A stretch of 64,000 bases of DNA from NCBI GenBank assembly GCA_963814805.1, contig CAWFER010000023.1, positions 1-64,000 of the forward strand, given 5' to 3'. Below are positions 26,469 through 37,217 of the stretch, piece after piece. The position numbers and the translations under genes are program-made. The notes below the pieces were generated by a model. It made no database searches, was not told where the DNA came from, and worked only from the letters and a program-made list of their open reading frames with translations. The stretch comes from AP-15 sp963814805 (GTDB taxonomy: Bacteria; Pseudomonadota; Alphaproteobacteria; ATCC43930; CGMCC-115725). Numbering within the stretch: the first letter of the stretch is position 1; every line of letters begins with the position of its first letter.

Positions 26469-27395
26469 ATGAAGGCGGTGTTGCTTGCGGCGCATGGCGG
26501 GCCCGAGATGCTGCGGCTGGGCGAGGCGCCGGACCCGGTCGCCGGGCCGGGCGAGGTCGTCGTCGATATCCACGCGGCGAGCGTCAATGCGGCCGATTAC
26601 AAGGTGCGGCTCGGCAGCGGCGGCTATAGCCAACTCAAATTGCCGCATATCCTCGGTCGCGATTTTTCCGGGGTGGTGGCGGCGCTCGGGCCGGGAGTGA
26701 CCGATTTCAAAGTCGGCGACGCGGTGTTCGGGGTCACCGATCAGGGGATCGAGGGCTGCTACGCCGAAAAGCTCGCGATCAAGGCGGCGATCATCGCCAA
26801 AAAGCCGGAGCGGCTCGGCGACGCCGAGGCGGCCGCGCTGGGGCTGACCAGCCTGACCGCGTTGTGGGCGGTCGAGGACACGGCCAAGCTCAAGCGCGGC
26901 GAAACCATCCTGATCCAAGGGGGCGCCGGCGGGGTCGCCGGGTTTGCGATCCAGCTGGCGAAGCACCTGGGGGCCACGGTCATCACCACCGCTAGCGCCC
27001 GCAACCACGATTACGTCAAGAGCCTCGGCGCCGACCGGGCGATCGACTACAACGCGCAGGATTTCACCAAGGCCGTGTCGGATTGCGACGTGGTGTTCGA
27101 CACCGTCGGCGGCGAGGTGCAGGTGCGCTCCTACGACGTCTTGAAGCCGGGCGGCCGGCTGGTGTGGATCGCCGCGGCGCCGGCCGGGTTTCAGCCGCGC
27201 CGCACGGATGTCGAAGTGCTGCGCCCCAACGTCGCCCGCGACCGCGCCCATCTCGAGCGCATGCTGGCGCTCTACGAAGCGGGAGCGGTGTGGCCGCCCC
27301 ATATCGTGCGCTATAAGCTCGCCGACGCGGCCGAGGCGCACCGGGTCAGCGAAGGCCGCCACCTGCGAGGTAAGCTCGTGCTGATGGTCCACTAA
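26469..27395 (+). CDS. Zinc-independent MDR family NADP-dependent oxidoreductase (quinone reductase-like)
   Basis: Medium-chain dehydrogenase/reductase of the quinone oxidoreductase branch. GroES-like N domain (GEVVVDIHAASVNAADYKVR, LGRDFSGVVAALG) and Rossmann domain with ILIQGGAGGVAGFAIQLAKH and LGADRAIDYNAQDF. The catalytic-zinc cysteine ligands of true alcohol dehydrogenases are absent. GGAGGAGG upstream selects the ATG at 26469. 308 residues, intact. An NTF2-like gene follows 23 bp later on the same strand, probably in the same transcript. Confidence 0.93.
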   Translation: MKAVLLAAHGGPEMLRLGEAPDPVAGPGEVVVDIHAASVNAADYKVRLGSGGYSQLKLPHILGRDFSGVVAALGPGVTDFKVGDAVFGVTDQGIEGCYAEKLAIKAAIIAKKPERLGDAEAAALGLTSLTALWAVEDTAKLKRGETILIQGGAGGVAGFAIQLAKHLGATVITTASARNHDYVKSLGADRAIDYNAQDFTKAVSDCDVVFDTVGGEVQVRSYDVLKPGGRLVWIAAAPAGFQPRRTDVEVLRPNVARDRAHLERMLALYEAGAVWPPHIVRYKLADAAEAHRVSEGRHLRGKLVLMVH

Positions 27396-27418
27396 CGGCG
27401 GATGCAGAGGAGGAAGAC

Positions 27419-27793
27419 ATGGCGGGCAACGGACAAAAGGTCATCGACCTCGACAAACAGCGCATGGACGCGATGGCCAAAAAGGACATCGCCGCGCTCA
27501 ACAACTTGGTCTCCGACGATCTGGTCTACACCCATTCGACCGCGCGGCTCGACACCAAGAAAAGCCTGATCGGAAATATGGAATCGGGCGGCACGGTGTA
27601 CACCGCGGTGGTCCCCTCCGACGTCAAGGCGCAGGATCTGGGCGATACGGTGGTGCTGACCGGATCGTGCCGTATCAGCGTCATGTCGCAGGGGCGCCCC
27701 AACAGCTTCGGCGTCCGCTTCACCGATGTGTGGGCGAACAAGTCCGGCAAGTGGCAGATGGTAACCTGGCAATCCACCCGCACCCCGGACTAG
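27419..27793 (+). CDS. NTF2-like (SnoaL/DUF4440-type) protein
   Basis: 124-residue cone-shaped alpha+beta barrel of the nuclear transport factor 2-like superfamily. It starts MAGNGQKVIDLDKQRMDAMA, has AALNNLVSDDLVYTHSTARL, and closes with FTDVWANKSGKWQMVTWQST, the typical last two strands. GAGGAAGAC precedes the ATG. Such proteins act as small isomerases, as hydrolases or in ligand binding; no substrate is indicated. Likely cotranscribed with the MDR oxidoreductase. Confidence 0.88.
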   Translation: MAGNGQKVIDLDKQRMDAMAKKDIAALNNLVSDDLVYTHSTARLDTKKSLIGNMESGGTVYTAVVPSDVKAQDLGDTVVLTGSCRISVMSQGRPNSFGVRFTDVWANKSGKWQMVTWQSTRTPD

Positions 27794-27846
27794 GCGCGCA
27801 CCGCCCACGGGGTTGATCGGCGAGCCCCGGCTTCGCATTCCGGTTT

Positions 27847-27878
27847 ACCCTCTCCCTCGCCGCTCGGAGGGAGAGGGT
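27847..27878. terminator. Bidirectional hairpin between convergent genes
   Basis: A perfect 11-bp stem ACCCTCTCCCT / AGGGAGAGGGT with a 10-nt loop, in the gap between the NTF2-like gene and the convergent EthD-like gene. There is no long T-run, so it may equally be a dispersed intergenic palindrome. A related stem occurs at 61878-61911. Confidence 0.5.
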
Positions 27879-27946
27879 CATTGCAGGCGGCATCGGGACC
27901 GCGCTCGGCGTGAAAATCGGAGAACGACCCGATTTGTCCGTGGGAG

Positions 27947-28576
27947 TTAGCCGCGCCTGTAGCGGCGGCCGACATAGCGCAGATGGTCGCGGAAATGCGG
28001 ACGCAGCTGTTGCGTCCACGGCGTGTCGGCGGCTGTTTTCCAGGCCTCGGAACGCACCACCTCGGGCGCCGTCAGGTGATAGAGCGCGACATAACGCTGG
28101 GTCCCGCCCTCACCGCGGTAGCGGCGCGCGCACAGGACGCCGGGCACCGAGCCCAGCGCCGGGACGTGCTCGGTGTTGTACCATTCGTTGAATTCGTGCT
28201 CGCGCTCGGGGACGACGTTCATGCCGATCATCAACAAGGCGGCGGCCTCGCGCGGCGCCACCCGGTCGCCGGGAAACAGCTGCTCGCCCTCGTAGCGCAG
28301 GATGCCCTTGCGGAATTTGGCGGTGCGCTTGGTCCACGGCGAACCGTTGTCGCCGCCGACCGCGAGATAGGCGGGGCTCCTCAGCACGCCGACATTGTCG
28401 AGATCGTAAGTCGCGACCGAAATCTTCGGGTTGTCGACGCCGATCCAGCGGTCGGCGTTAAGAAACCCCGGCACCCGCAGCCGTTCCGGCACATGCTCGA
28501 GATCGTACCAGTCGTGAAACTCGTCCTCGGGGGCGGCGGAAAAATCCATCGCCGCGATCAGAATTCCCTTGGCCAT
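27947..28576 (-). CDS. Duplicated EthD/dimeric alpha-beta barrel family protein
   Basis: 209 residues with two related ferredoxin-like halves. Each contains an F-x-D/E-W-Y-x-x-E-H-V-P segment: EDEFHDWYDLEHVPERLRVP and EREHEFNEWYNTEHVPALGS. This is the EthD-type pattern of small monooxygenase-like or dimerising proteins. The ATG at 28576 is chosen because CGGGAGGAAGCG precedes it. It is divergent from the cupin gene at 28699. The role is unknown, presumably within the surrounding catabolic cluster. Confidence 0.75.
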   Translation of the reverse strand: MAKGILIAAMDFSAAPEDEFHDWYDLEHVPERLRVPGFLNADRWIGVDNPKISVATYDLDNVGVLRSPAYLAVGGDNGSPWTKRTAKFRKGILRYEGEQLFPGDRVAPREAAALLMIGMNVVPEREHEFNEWYNTEHVPALGSVPGVLCARRYRGEGGTQRYVALYHLTAPEVVRSEAWKTAADTPWTQQLRPHFRDHLRYVGRRYRRG

Positions 28577-28698
28577 CGCTTCCTCCCGAAACGCCGTCGA
28601 CAAACCCGGACCCATCATCCCCGAGAGAAGCGGGGCTTTCCAGCAAAACCCGATTTTGGGCTATCATCGGCCCCACACCAGTCGCGGGAGAAACCTCG

Positions 28699-29100
28699 AT
28701 GACCGCTATCACGCCGTTTTTGAAGCATGCGGAAAGGCTCGGGCCGCTGGCCTCGCGCTATGTCGAGGTCGAGGGCCTGCCTTGGAAGCCGACGCCGTGT
28801 CCCGGCATCGACATGAAGGTGTTGATGGAGGAGCCGGAAACCGGCCTGTTGACCGCGCTGTTCCGCTGGCGGCCGGGGGCCGAGCTGGCGCTGCACGAGC
28901 ATGTCGAGATCGAGCAGACCTTTGTTCTCGAAGGCAGCCTCGTCGACGACGAGGGCGAGGTGCGGGCCGGCGACTACGTCTGGCGGCCAAAGGGCAACCG
29001 GCATCTGGCGCGCTCGCCAAACGGCGCCTTGGTGCTGTCGTTCTTTCTGAAGCCGAACAAATTCCTCGCCGGCGATGCGGCTGGTCAGCAATTGCGCTGA
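28699..29100 (+). CDS. Cupin domain protein (ChrR-like)
   Basis: 133-residue single-domain cupin. It starts MTAITPFLKHAERLGPLASR. The metal-binding motifs are ELALHEHVEIEQTFVLEG (the H-x-H pair and E) and DYVWRPKGNRHLARSPNG (the second His), like the C-terminal domain of anti-sigma factor ChrR and acetylacetone-cleaving relatives. A GGGAG sequence precedes the ATG. It is followed by a VOC gene on the same strand. The substrate is unknown. Confidence 0.88.
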   Translation: MTAITPFLKHAERLGPLASRYVEVEGLPWKPTPCPGIDMKVLMEEPETGLLTALFRWRPGAELALHEHVEIEQTFVLEGSLVDDEGEVRAGDYVWRPKGNRHLARSPNGALVLSFFLKPNKFLAGDAAGQQLR

Positions 29101-29154
29101 GGCGCCGGCGAACGCATCTGTGTATTTCTTGCAGACAAGGTTCGAGAGGAAGCC

Positions 29155-29646
29155 ATGATCCATCATCTGTCGATCGCCGCGCGCGACCCCAAGCACGTCG
29201 CCGGCGTCCTGGCCGAATTCATGGGCGGCGCCGCGGTGCCGTTTCCGCCCAATCCGGGGAGTTTTTTCGCGCTCCAGCTCGACCAGCACGGCTCGGGCGT
29301 CGAGGTCTATCCGGCTGGGACCGAGTTGCAGCCGGGCGGCATGGTCGGCGCCGGCTTTGCCAAGAATCCGGCCGGCGGGCGCGGCTTTGGCCCAACCCAT
29401 TTCGCGCTCAGCGTCAAGACCGAAGCCGACGCGGTCGAGGCGATCGCCAAGCGCGAAGGCTGGCAATGCTTCCGCTGCAACCGCGGCCCGTTTCACGTGA
29501 TCGAAGTGTGGGTCGAGAACCAATCGATGGTCGAGATCCTGCCGCCCGAATACGCCGCCGAGTACCTCGCCTTCACCAGCCCCGACAAGATCCAGGCGGC
29601 GATGGCCTCGGCCCCGGCGCCAGCCCAGCGCCAGCGCCCGGCGTAG
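29155..29646 (+). CDS. VOC (glyoxalase/dioxygenase) superfamily protein
   Basis: 163 residues starting MIHHLSIAARDPKHVAGVLA, a typical VOC N-terminal strand and helix with a metal His. It also has GRGFGPTHFALSVKTEADAV and FHVIEVWVENQSMVEILPPE, which would supply further ligands. AGAGGAAGCC precedes the ATG. It lies 54 bp after the cupin gene and may be in the same operon. Its stop abuts the convergent RND pump gene directly. No specific reaction can be assigned. Confidence 0.87.
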   Translation: MIHHLSIAARDPKHVAGVLAEFMGGAAVPFPPNPGSFFALQLDQHGSGVEVYPAGTELQPGGMVGAGFAKNPAGGRGFGPTHFALSVKTEADAVEAIAKREGWQCFRCNRGPFHVIEVWVENQSMVEILPPEYAAEYLAFTSPDKIQAAMASAPAPAQRQRPA

Positions 29647-32600
29647 CTATTCGGCCGCCTGTTGGCGCTGGCTCCCGCGGCGGAAGTAGGCGCTCGAACG
29701 CTCGCGCAGGCTCTGGAAGGTGACGTAGAGCATCGGGATCACGAACAGCCCGACCCCGCTCGATGCGATCATCCCGGCGAACACCGGGGTCCCGACATCG
29801 TGCCGACTGATCTCGGCGGCGCCGGTGGCCACGACCAGCGGGTAGACGCCGAAGATGAACGCGAACGAGGTCATCATCACCGCGCGAAACCGCATCTGCG
29901 CGCCGAGGACCGCGGCCTCGCGGATGTCCTTGCCTTGCTCGCGCTGGTTCTTGGCGAATTCGACGATCAGGATGCCGTTCTTGGCGGCCATTGCGATCAG
30001 CACGACGAGCCCGATCTCGGCATAGAGATCGAGCGCCAGGTGGGCGACAAGGATGCCGAGAAGCGCGCCCAGCACCCCGACCGGGACCGACAGCAGCACC
30101 GGGATCGGGATCATCCAGCTTTCATAAAGCCCGACCAGGAACAGGAAGGCGAACAGCACCGCGAGCGCCAAAATCGGCCCGGTCTGGCCGGTGGCGGCGA
30201 ATTCCTGATAGGCGGTCCCGGTCCACTCATAGCCATAGCCGGCGAGGAAGGGTCTTGGCCGAGATCTGCGCCATCGCCGCCAGCGAGGCGCCGGATGAAT
30301 AGCCGGCGGCCGGGCCGCCCTGGATCGGGATCGCGCGATAGTTGTTGTAGCGGGTGATGACTTGCGGTCCGAGCACGATGCGGGCGTCGGCGATCGAGCG
30401 CAATGGCACGTTCTTGCCGTATTTGTTGCGAATGTAGATCCGCCACAGCGCCGACACCTCCCGGCGGCCCCCCGCCTCGCCCTCGATGATGACCTGCCAG
30501 ACCCGGCCCAGCATATTGAAATTGTTGATGTAGATCCCGCCCAGGGTCGCCTCCAAGGTGGTGAACACATCACTGATGTTGACGCCCAGCGCCTGCGCCT
30601 TGCCGCGGTCGATATCGAGATAGACCGAAGGGTTGCTGGCGGTGAAGGTCGAGAACACGCGGGCCAGCCGCGGATCGCGATTGGCGGCGGCGAGCAGCCC
30701 CTGCATGACGCTGTTCATCGACGCCGGGTCTTGCCCTTCGAGCGCCTCGAGCTCGTATTCGAACCCGCCGGTCGTCGACAGGCCGATGATCGGCGGCACG
30801 TTGAACGGAATGATCGTCGCGGCGCGGATTTGCTGGCCTTCGCCAAATACCCGCGCGATCAGCGCCTGGGCCGAATTGGCGGCGCCGACGCGGTCGGCGA
30901 ACGGCTTCAAGGTGGGGACGATAAACGCCGCATTTGGCTCGTCGACGCTGTCGATGATCGAGAAGCCGATCGCCGAGAACACGTTCTCGACCTGCGGCAT
31001 CGAGCGCAACAGCGCCTCGATGCGCCGCACCGCCTCGCTGGTCCGCGAGACCGAGGCGCCGTCCGGCAATTGCACCGCGATAAAAAAGGCGCCCTGGTCC
31101 TCGTCCGGCAAAAACCCGGTCGGGGTGCGCGACGAGATAAAGAAAATGGCGATGGCGCAACCCAAGATCGCAACGAGCGCCAGCAGCGAAACCCGCACCA
31201 GGCGGCGCACGATCCCGGCATAGCCGTCGCGGACCTTGTCGATGCCGCGCAAGATCCAGCCCAAGGGGCCGCGGCGCGGGCCGCGGCGACGCAGAAACAC
31301 CGCGCACAACGCCGGCGACAAGGTCAGCGCGTTCAGCGCCGAAATCAGCATCGAGACGCTGATCGTGACCGCGAACTGGCGGAACAGCTGCCCCGAAATC
31401 CCCGGAATGAAGGCGATCGGCACAAACACCGATAAGAGCACCAAGGTGATCGCGATGATCGGCCCGGTGATTTCAGACATCGCCTTCTTGGTCGCATCGG
31501 CGGGCGACAGATCGGGCTCCTCCTCGATCACCCGTTCGACGTTCTCGACGACGACGATCGCATCATCAACGAGGATGCCGATCGCCAGCACCATCGCCAG
31601 CAACGAGATGGTATTGGCCGAATAGCCCACGGCCAGCAGCACCGCAAAAGCGCCGATCAGGCTGACCGGCACCGCGATCGCCGGAATGACGGTGGCGCGC
31701 AGATTGCCGAGGAACAGAAAGACCACGACCACGACCAGCGCGAAGGCGATGACGAGCGTGATCAGCACGTCGTGGATCGTCGCGTGGACAAAGGTCGTCG
31801 TGTCGTAATTGACTTCGTAATTGAGGCCAGAGGGGAAGCGCTGGCTCAACCGGTCGAGCGCGGCGTCGACCAGGGAGGCGGTCTTGACCGCATTGGCGCC
31901 GGGCGAGAGATAGATGCCGATCGCCACTGCCGGCTTGCCGTTGAGGCGGGTTTCGGTGTCCTCGTTCTGGGCGCCGAGCTCGATCCGGGCGACATCGCGC
32001 ACGCGCAACAGCGAGCCGTCGGGATTGGCGCGCAGCACGATATTGCCGAATTGCGCCGGCGTGGTCAGGCGGCCCTGTCGTCTGTACGTTCAGTTGGAAT
32101 TGCTGGCTGTTGCCGACCGGGCGGGCGCCGATCCGGCCGACCGGCGCCACCACGTTCTGCGCCTGGATCGCGGCGATGACGTCGGACGGGGCCAGCCCCA
32201 GATTGTCCAGGCGCTGAGTGTCGAACCAGATGCGCATCGAATAGTTGAGCTGGCCGAGCAGGAACACCTGGCCGACCCCGGGCGTGCGGGACAGCACGTC
32301 GAGCACATTGATGATCGCGTAGTTGGTGATGAACAGCGGGTTCTGCTTGCCGGTCTTGCTGTAGAGGCAGATCCACTGAAGGATGGCCGACGACTGCTTC
32401 TTGACCACCAGCCCTTCGAGCTGGACCTCGGGCGGCAGCTGGGACAGGGCGATCTGGACCCGATTGTCGACGTTGACCGTGTCGATATCGGGATCGGTGC
32501 CGAGCGCGAAGCTGACGGTCAGCTTGTAGCTGCCGTCGTTGCCGCTCGTCGATTTCATGTAGAGCATCTTGTCGACGCCGACGACCTGCGCCTCGATCGG

Positions 32601-32792
32601 CTGGGCCACGCTCGCCTCGACGACCGCGGCCGAGGCGCCGGGATAGGTGGCGCTGACCTGCACCTGCGGCGGCACGATGTCGGGGAATTGCGCGACTGGA
32701 ATGCGGGTCAGCGCCAACAGGCCGGCGATCGTGATGACCAGGGCGATGACCACCGCGAGCCGCGGGCGGTCGACAAAGATCGCCGAGATCAT
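29647..32792 (-). CDS. RND (HAE1 family) efflux pump, two frameshifts
   Basis: Second AcrB-type proton-driven exporter of the window. It starts MISAIFVDRPRLAVVIALVI. The porter and docking domains are followed by the TM4 motif AIGILVDDAIVVVENVERVI and the TM10-11 region EIGLVVLIAMAAKNGILIVE. One-base insertions near 32078 (GGG for GG, before GRLTTPAQFGNIV) and 30248 (CC for C, before LLAGYGYEWTGTAYQEFA) interrupt it. Corrected length is about 1048 residues. The adaptor gene lies 61 bp upstream on the same strand. No outer-membrane factor is adjacent, so this pair may share the NodT-type channel at 3807. Confidence 0.95.
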
Positions 32793-32853
32793 CGGCCGGC
32801 CTTCGGGGCGCTCGACGGCGGCGGGGCCGATACGCCGGGCGCCGCCCTGCTGG

Positions 32854-34003
32854 TCAGGCCGCCGCGGAGATCGCCGGCGGCGGGCTCGCCGGCCCCGGCG
32901 ACACGGGCTGGCCGGGGCGGACCCGCTGGACGCCTTCCGAGACCACGAGCTCGCCCGGCTTCAGCCCGCTGGTGACGACGGCGGTGGACGGGGTCGACTG
33001 GCCGAGCTGGATGCGCCGCTGCTGCGCCTTGTTGTGCGCGTCGACGACAAAGACGTAGTCGCCCTGCTGATCGGCCAGCACCGCCGAACGCGGAATGGCC
33101 AGGACCGAGACCGGCTGCACGCCTTGGAGCAGCACGGTGACAAACTCGCCGTCGGTCAATTCGCGCGAGCCTGGCTCGCCGACTTTCATGCCCGGGTAAA
33201 CCAGGTTGGGGATCACCCCGCGCAGGGTGATCGTGTCGGTGGTTTCGGCGACCGTCGGCGACACGTAATCGAGGTGGCCGTTTGCCCGGGTAGATTTTCC
33301 CGGTCGGCAGCCGCAGCTTGATCACGACCGCGCTGAACCCGCCTTTGGGTCCGTAGCGGTCGCGCAGATCGAGTGCGGTGCGCAGCGCGATCGGAAAGAT
33401 CACATACATCGGGTCCTGGCTGACGAGGGTCGCCAAAGTCCCGCTCGTCGGCGAGACGACATTGCCTTCGGTGACCGCGGTGCTGCTGATCTCGCCATCG
33501 ATCGGCGCGCGGATCTCGGTGTAGCCGAGATTGATCTGGGCCTGTTCGAGCTGGGCCTGGGCCGCGGCGATCTGCGCCGCCAGAGCGCGCTCGGCGGCGA
33601 GCGCCGTATCGACCGTCGCCTGCTCGCCGGCGACCGTTTTCAACAGGTACTGCGCGCGCTGGAGGGTCAGCACGGCGTTGGTATGCTGCGCCTCCAGCTG
33701 GGCGACATTGGCCTTGCTGTAGTCGACCTGGGCCTGGAACGGCGGCTGCTCGAGCAGATAAAGGAGGTCGCCCTTCTTGACCTCGGCGCCCTCGACAAAC
33801 AGCCGCTTTTCGAGAAAGGCGGTGACCCGGGCAACCAGCGCCACCCGCCCGATCGCCTGGATGCGGCCGATGAACTCGTTGGTCTCGGTGATCTGCTGGC
33901 GCTCGGCCGGCACCACGCCGACGGCCGGCGGCCCGGGCGCGGGCTGAGCCCGAGCCCACACCGGCAGAACCACGAGGATGAGAAGCAACAGTAGGCGCAT
34001 CAT
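32854..34003 (-). CDS. RND efflux periplasmic adaptor, frameshifted
   Basis: Membrane-fusion partner of the pump at 29647. A signal peptide MMRLLLLLILVVLPVWARAQ is followed by the lipoyl half (FLEKRLFVEGAEVKKGDLLY), the alpha-hairpin (ANVAQLEAQHTNAVLTLQRA), GYTEIRAPIDGEISSTAVTE and the beta-barrel. One inserted A near 33283 (GGCAAACGG for GGCAACGG) separates PTGKIYPG from NGHLDYVSPTVAETTDTITL. Corrected length is about 382 residues. It is the first gene of the two-gene operon, with GAGGGCG before the ATG. Confidence 0.94.
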
Positions 34004-34123
34004 CGCCCTCTATAGCTCATGCTGCACCGCAGAATAAACCTGTCCTCTCAATTTCGCCGCCGCCGCGATAGAATAGCCCAGGCCTTCGACGCGGTGGCGC
34101 ATCGGCTGATCACGGAGCTCGCG

Positions 34124-35228
34124 ATGTTGATATTCCGGCAATTGTTCGACCCGCAATCCTCGACCTACACCTATCTGCTGGCCGACGGCAAAAGCCGCAT
34201 GGCGGTCATCATCGACCCGGTCTTCGAGCAGGTCCGGCGCGACGCGGCTCTGATCGCCGAGCTCGACCTCAAGCTGCTCTATTCACTCGAAACCCATATC
34301 CATGCCGACCACGTCACCGGCGCCTGGCTTTGTTGACGCCAGCAGACCGGCTGCCAGCATCGCCGTGTCGGCCGACAGCGGCGCCGAGGGGGCCGACCGC
34401 TATCTGGCGCCGGACGACGTGATCGCTTTCGGCGGGCGCAATCTGCAGGTGCGCAAGACCCCGGGCCATACCAATGGCTGCCTGACCTATGTGCTCGACG
34501 ATCGCAGCATGGCGTTCACCGGCGATTGCCTCTTGATCCGCGGCAGCGGCCGGACCGATTTCCAACAGGGCGACGCCCATGCGATGTACCGCTCGGTGCA
34601 TCAGCAGATCTTCACCCTGCCGGATGATTGCCTGTTGTACCCGGCCCATGATTATCGCGGGCTGACCGCGACCAGCGTGCGCGAGGAGCGGCGGTTCAAC
34701 CCGCGCCTTGGCGGCGAGAGCGGCGAAGCCGACTTCACCGGCTACATGCATAATCTGCACCTGGCGCACCCGAAGAAGATCGACGTCGCGGTGCCGGCCA
34801 ACCTCAAATGCGGCAAGCCCGAGGGCGAAGTCGATATCGCCGCGCCGCCGCATTGGGCGCCATTGCGCTACAGCTTTGCTGGGATCTGGGAAATCGACCC
34901 GCACGGGCTCGAGGAGCATGCGCGGGTGGTGCAGATCCTCGATGTGCGCGAGCCCGAGGAATTCACCGGACCACTCGGCCATATCCGCGGGGCGACCTTG
35001 ATCCCGTTGGGCGCACTGGCCGCGCGCGCCGGCGAGTTGGCGAATGACCGCCCGGTGGTCGCGGTCTGCCGGGCCGGCAGCCGTTCGGCGCAGGCGACGG
35101 TCATCTTGCGCGAGGCCGGCTTTGCCGAAACCGCCAATCTTTCGGGCGGCATGCTGCGCTGGCGCGCCGAAGGCCACCCGGTCGAAGGCGGCAGCCCGGT
35201 CGAGCACATCGCCGAATATTCGATCTGA
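34124..35228 (+). CDS. Persulfide dioxygenase-rhodanese fusion (MBL fold plus rhodanese), frameshifted
   Basis: Oxidises glutathione persulfide to sulfite, with a C-terminal sulfurtransferase. ETHE1-like metallo-beta-lactamase domain: MLIFRQLFDPQSSTYTYLLA, metal motif ETHIHADHVTGA, KTPGHTNGCLTYVL, FTGDCLLIRGSGRTDFQQGD and LYPAHDYRG. The rhodanese domain ends with the active-site loop VAVCRAGSRSAQATVILREA. A one-base insertion near 34326 splits HADHVTGA from GFVDASRPAASIAVSADSGA. Corrected length is about 367 residues. It lies divergent from the RND adaptor, and the two share a 120-bp gap. Confidence 0.91.
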
Positions 35229-35321
35229 CCCGCCACTTTTCGATAAGCAGCCGGCGCCCGGGTGCTACAATCGGTCGCGGGAAAAGGTGCGTGCGTTGCA
35301 ACCATCAAGAAAGGGACGGAA

Positions 35322-37025
35322 ATGGCGTATGATCTCTTAATCAAGAACGGCCGCATCGTCGACGGCTCGGGCATGCCGGCGTTCAACGGCGATGTCGGCG
35401 TCAAGGACGGCAAGATCGTCGAGATCGGCAAACTGAGCGGCCCGGCCATAAAACGATCGACGCCGCCGGCAAGGTCGTGGCGCCGGGCTTTGTCGACAAT
35501 CACTGCCATTACGACGCGCAAGTGACCTGGGACCCGCTGTGCTCGTTCTCGCCCGATCATGGCTGCACCACGGTCGTGTTCGGCAATTGCTCGCTGGCGC
35601 TGGCGCCGGTTCGCCCTGGCACCGCCAAGCGGGTCGCCGAGTTCCTGTCCTACGTCGAAGCGATCCCGATGGAGGTGTTGAACACGGTCGAGGTCGACTG
35701 GGAGACGATCCCGCAATACATGGACCGGCTCGACCAGAATTTGGGCGTCAATGTCGGCAATCTGATCGGCCATTCGACGGTGCGCTATTACGTGATGGGC
35801 GACGAGGCCCAGGGCCGCACCGCTACCGACGACGAAATCAAGAAGATGCAGGACGTCGTGCGCGACGGCATCAAGGGCGGCGCCCTCGGCCTCTCGGTGT
35901 CGCGCAACAAGGGCCATTACGACCCGCAGGGCGTGCATATCCCGGCGTTGTGGGCCGACGAAAAGGAGATCTTCGCGCTCGGCGACGTGTTGCGCGAGAT
36001 GGGCACCGGCATCATCCAGTCGGGCGGCGGCCGCGCCGCCGAATTGAATGACGGGCTGATGGCGCGCCTCAGCGAGGCCACCGGCCGCACCGTCATCTAC
36101 AACAATCTCGGCCAGACCGTGCGCGAGCCCGACGCCTGGAAAAAGCCACATGGCGCGGGTCGAGGAGACCTCGAAGGCCGGCATCCGGGCCTATCCCTTG
36201 TGCAGCCCGAACCGGGTCACCCAGACCTTCACGATGCGCAACTGCCAGATCTTCCGCGGCTCGCCGACCTGGCACCCGATCCTCTTATCCTCGGACGAGG
36301 AAAAGCTGAAGGCCTATGCCGACCCGGCGGTCCGGCAGAAGCTCCATGAGGAAGTCGTCGAGCACAGCGTCGAGGTGCCGGCCGCCGGCTATTCGCGCGA
36401 ATGGTACAACTACATGTGGGTCGAGACCCCGGCGCTGGAAAAGAACCAGGGGCTCAAGGGCAAGACCATCGGCCAGATCGCCAAGGAACAGAACAAGCGC
36501 GTGATCGACGCCTTCCTCGACCTCGTCGTCGAAGAAAACCTCGACACCGGCCTGATGCAGTCGGAGAACAATGTCGATGACGAGGCGATGGCCAAGATCC
36601 TGACCTACCCGAACGCGATCGTCGGGCTGTCGGATGGCGGCGCGCACGTGCAGTTCCACGGCGGCTACGGCTATTCGACGCGGCTCTTGTCGGAATGGGT
36701 GCGCGACAAGCAGATCATGAGCCTCGAGCACGCGGTGCGGCGGCTGACTTTCGACAGCGCCTCGGCCTTGGGGCTCTATGATCGCGGCTTGCTGCGCCCC
36801 GGCATGGTCGCCGACATCGTGATCTTCGATCCCGACACGGTAAAGCCGCTGCCGGAGAGCGTGGTCCACGACTTCCCGGCCGGCGGCTGGCGCATGAAGG
36901 AACCGGCCCAAGGCATCATGGCGACGATCGTCAACGGCCAGGTGCTGATCGAAGACGGCAAACACACCGGCGCATTGCCCGGCCGGGTGCTCCGCAACAC
37001 CTACTACAAGGCCAACCACGCCTAA
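35322..37025 (+). CDS. D-aminoacylase-type amidohydrolase, two frameshifts
   Basis: Metal-dependent amidohydrolase of the N-acyl-D-amino-acid deacylase family. It starts MAYDLLIKNGRIVDGSGMPA, with the metal motif GFVDNHCHYDAQVTWDPL, IGHSTVRYYVMGDEAQGR and the late conserved AIVGLSDGGAHVQFHGGYGY. It ends with the composite-domain strands GMVADIVIFDPDTV and ATIVNGQVLIEDGKHTG. The frame changes near 35450 (one A missing from an A-run) and near 36150 (one extra C). Corrected length of about 567 residues is normal for the family. AAGGGACGG precedes the ATG. A strong intrinsic terminator follows at 37050. Confidence 0.9.
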
Positions 37026-37049
37026 GACAGCCGCATAACGCGCGGAAAG

Positions 37050-37082
37050 CCGCCCGCGACTCCGGTTGCGGGCGGTTTTTTT
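37050..37082 (+). terminator. Rho-independent terminator of the amidohydrolase gene
   Basis: Perfect 8-bp GC stem CCGCCCGC / GCGGGCGG with a 10-nt loop, followed directly by seven T. It begins 24 bp after the amidohydrolase stop. This is the clearest intrinsic terminator in the window. Confidence 0.9.
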
Positions 37083-37217
37083 ATCGGCCACGATCTTATC
37101 CGGCCGCGCAAAATCGGCTGCTGATACGGCAGCGGGCGAACCGGTCCGATTGCTCGGGCCTGGGGCGATCCGGCCGCGTCCTGTTGCCGCCCGCCGCGCC
37201 GCCGCTATATTCGCGCC

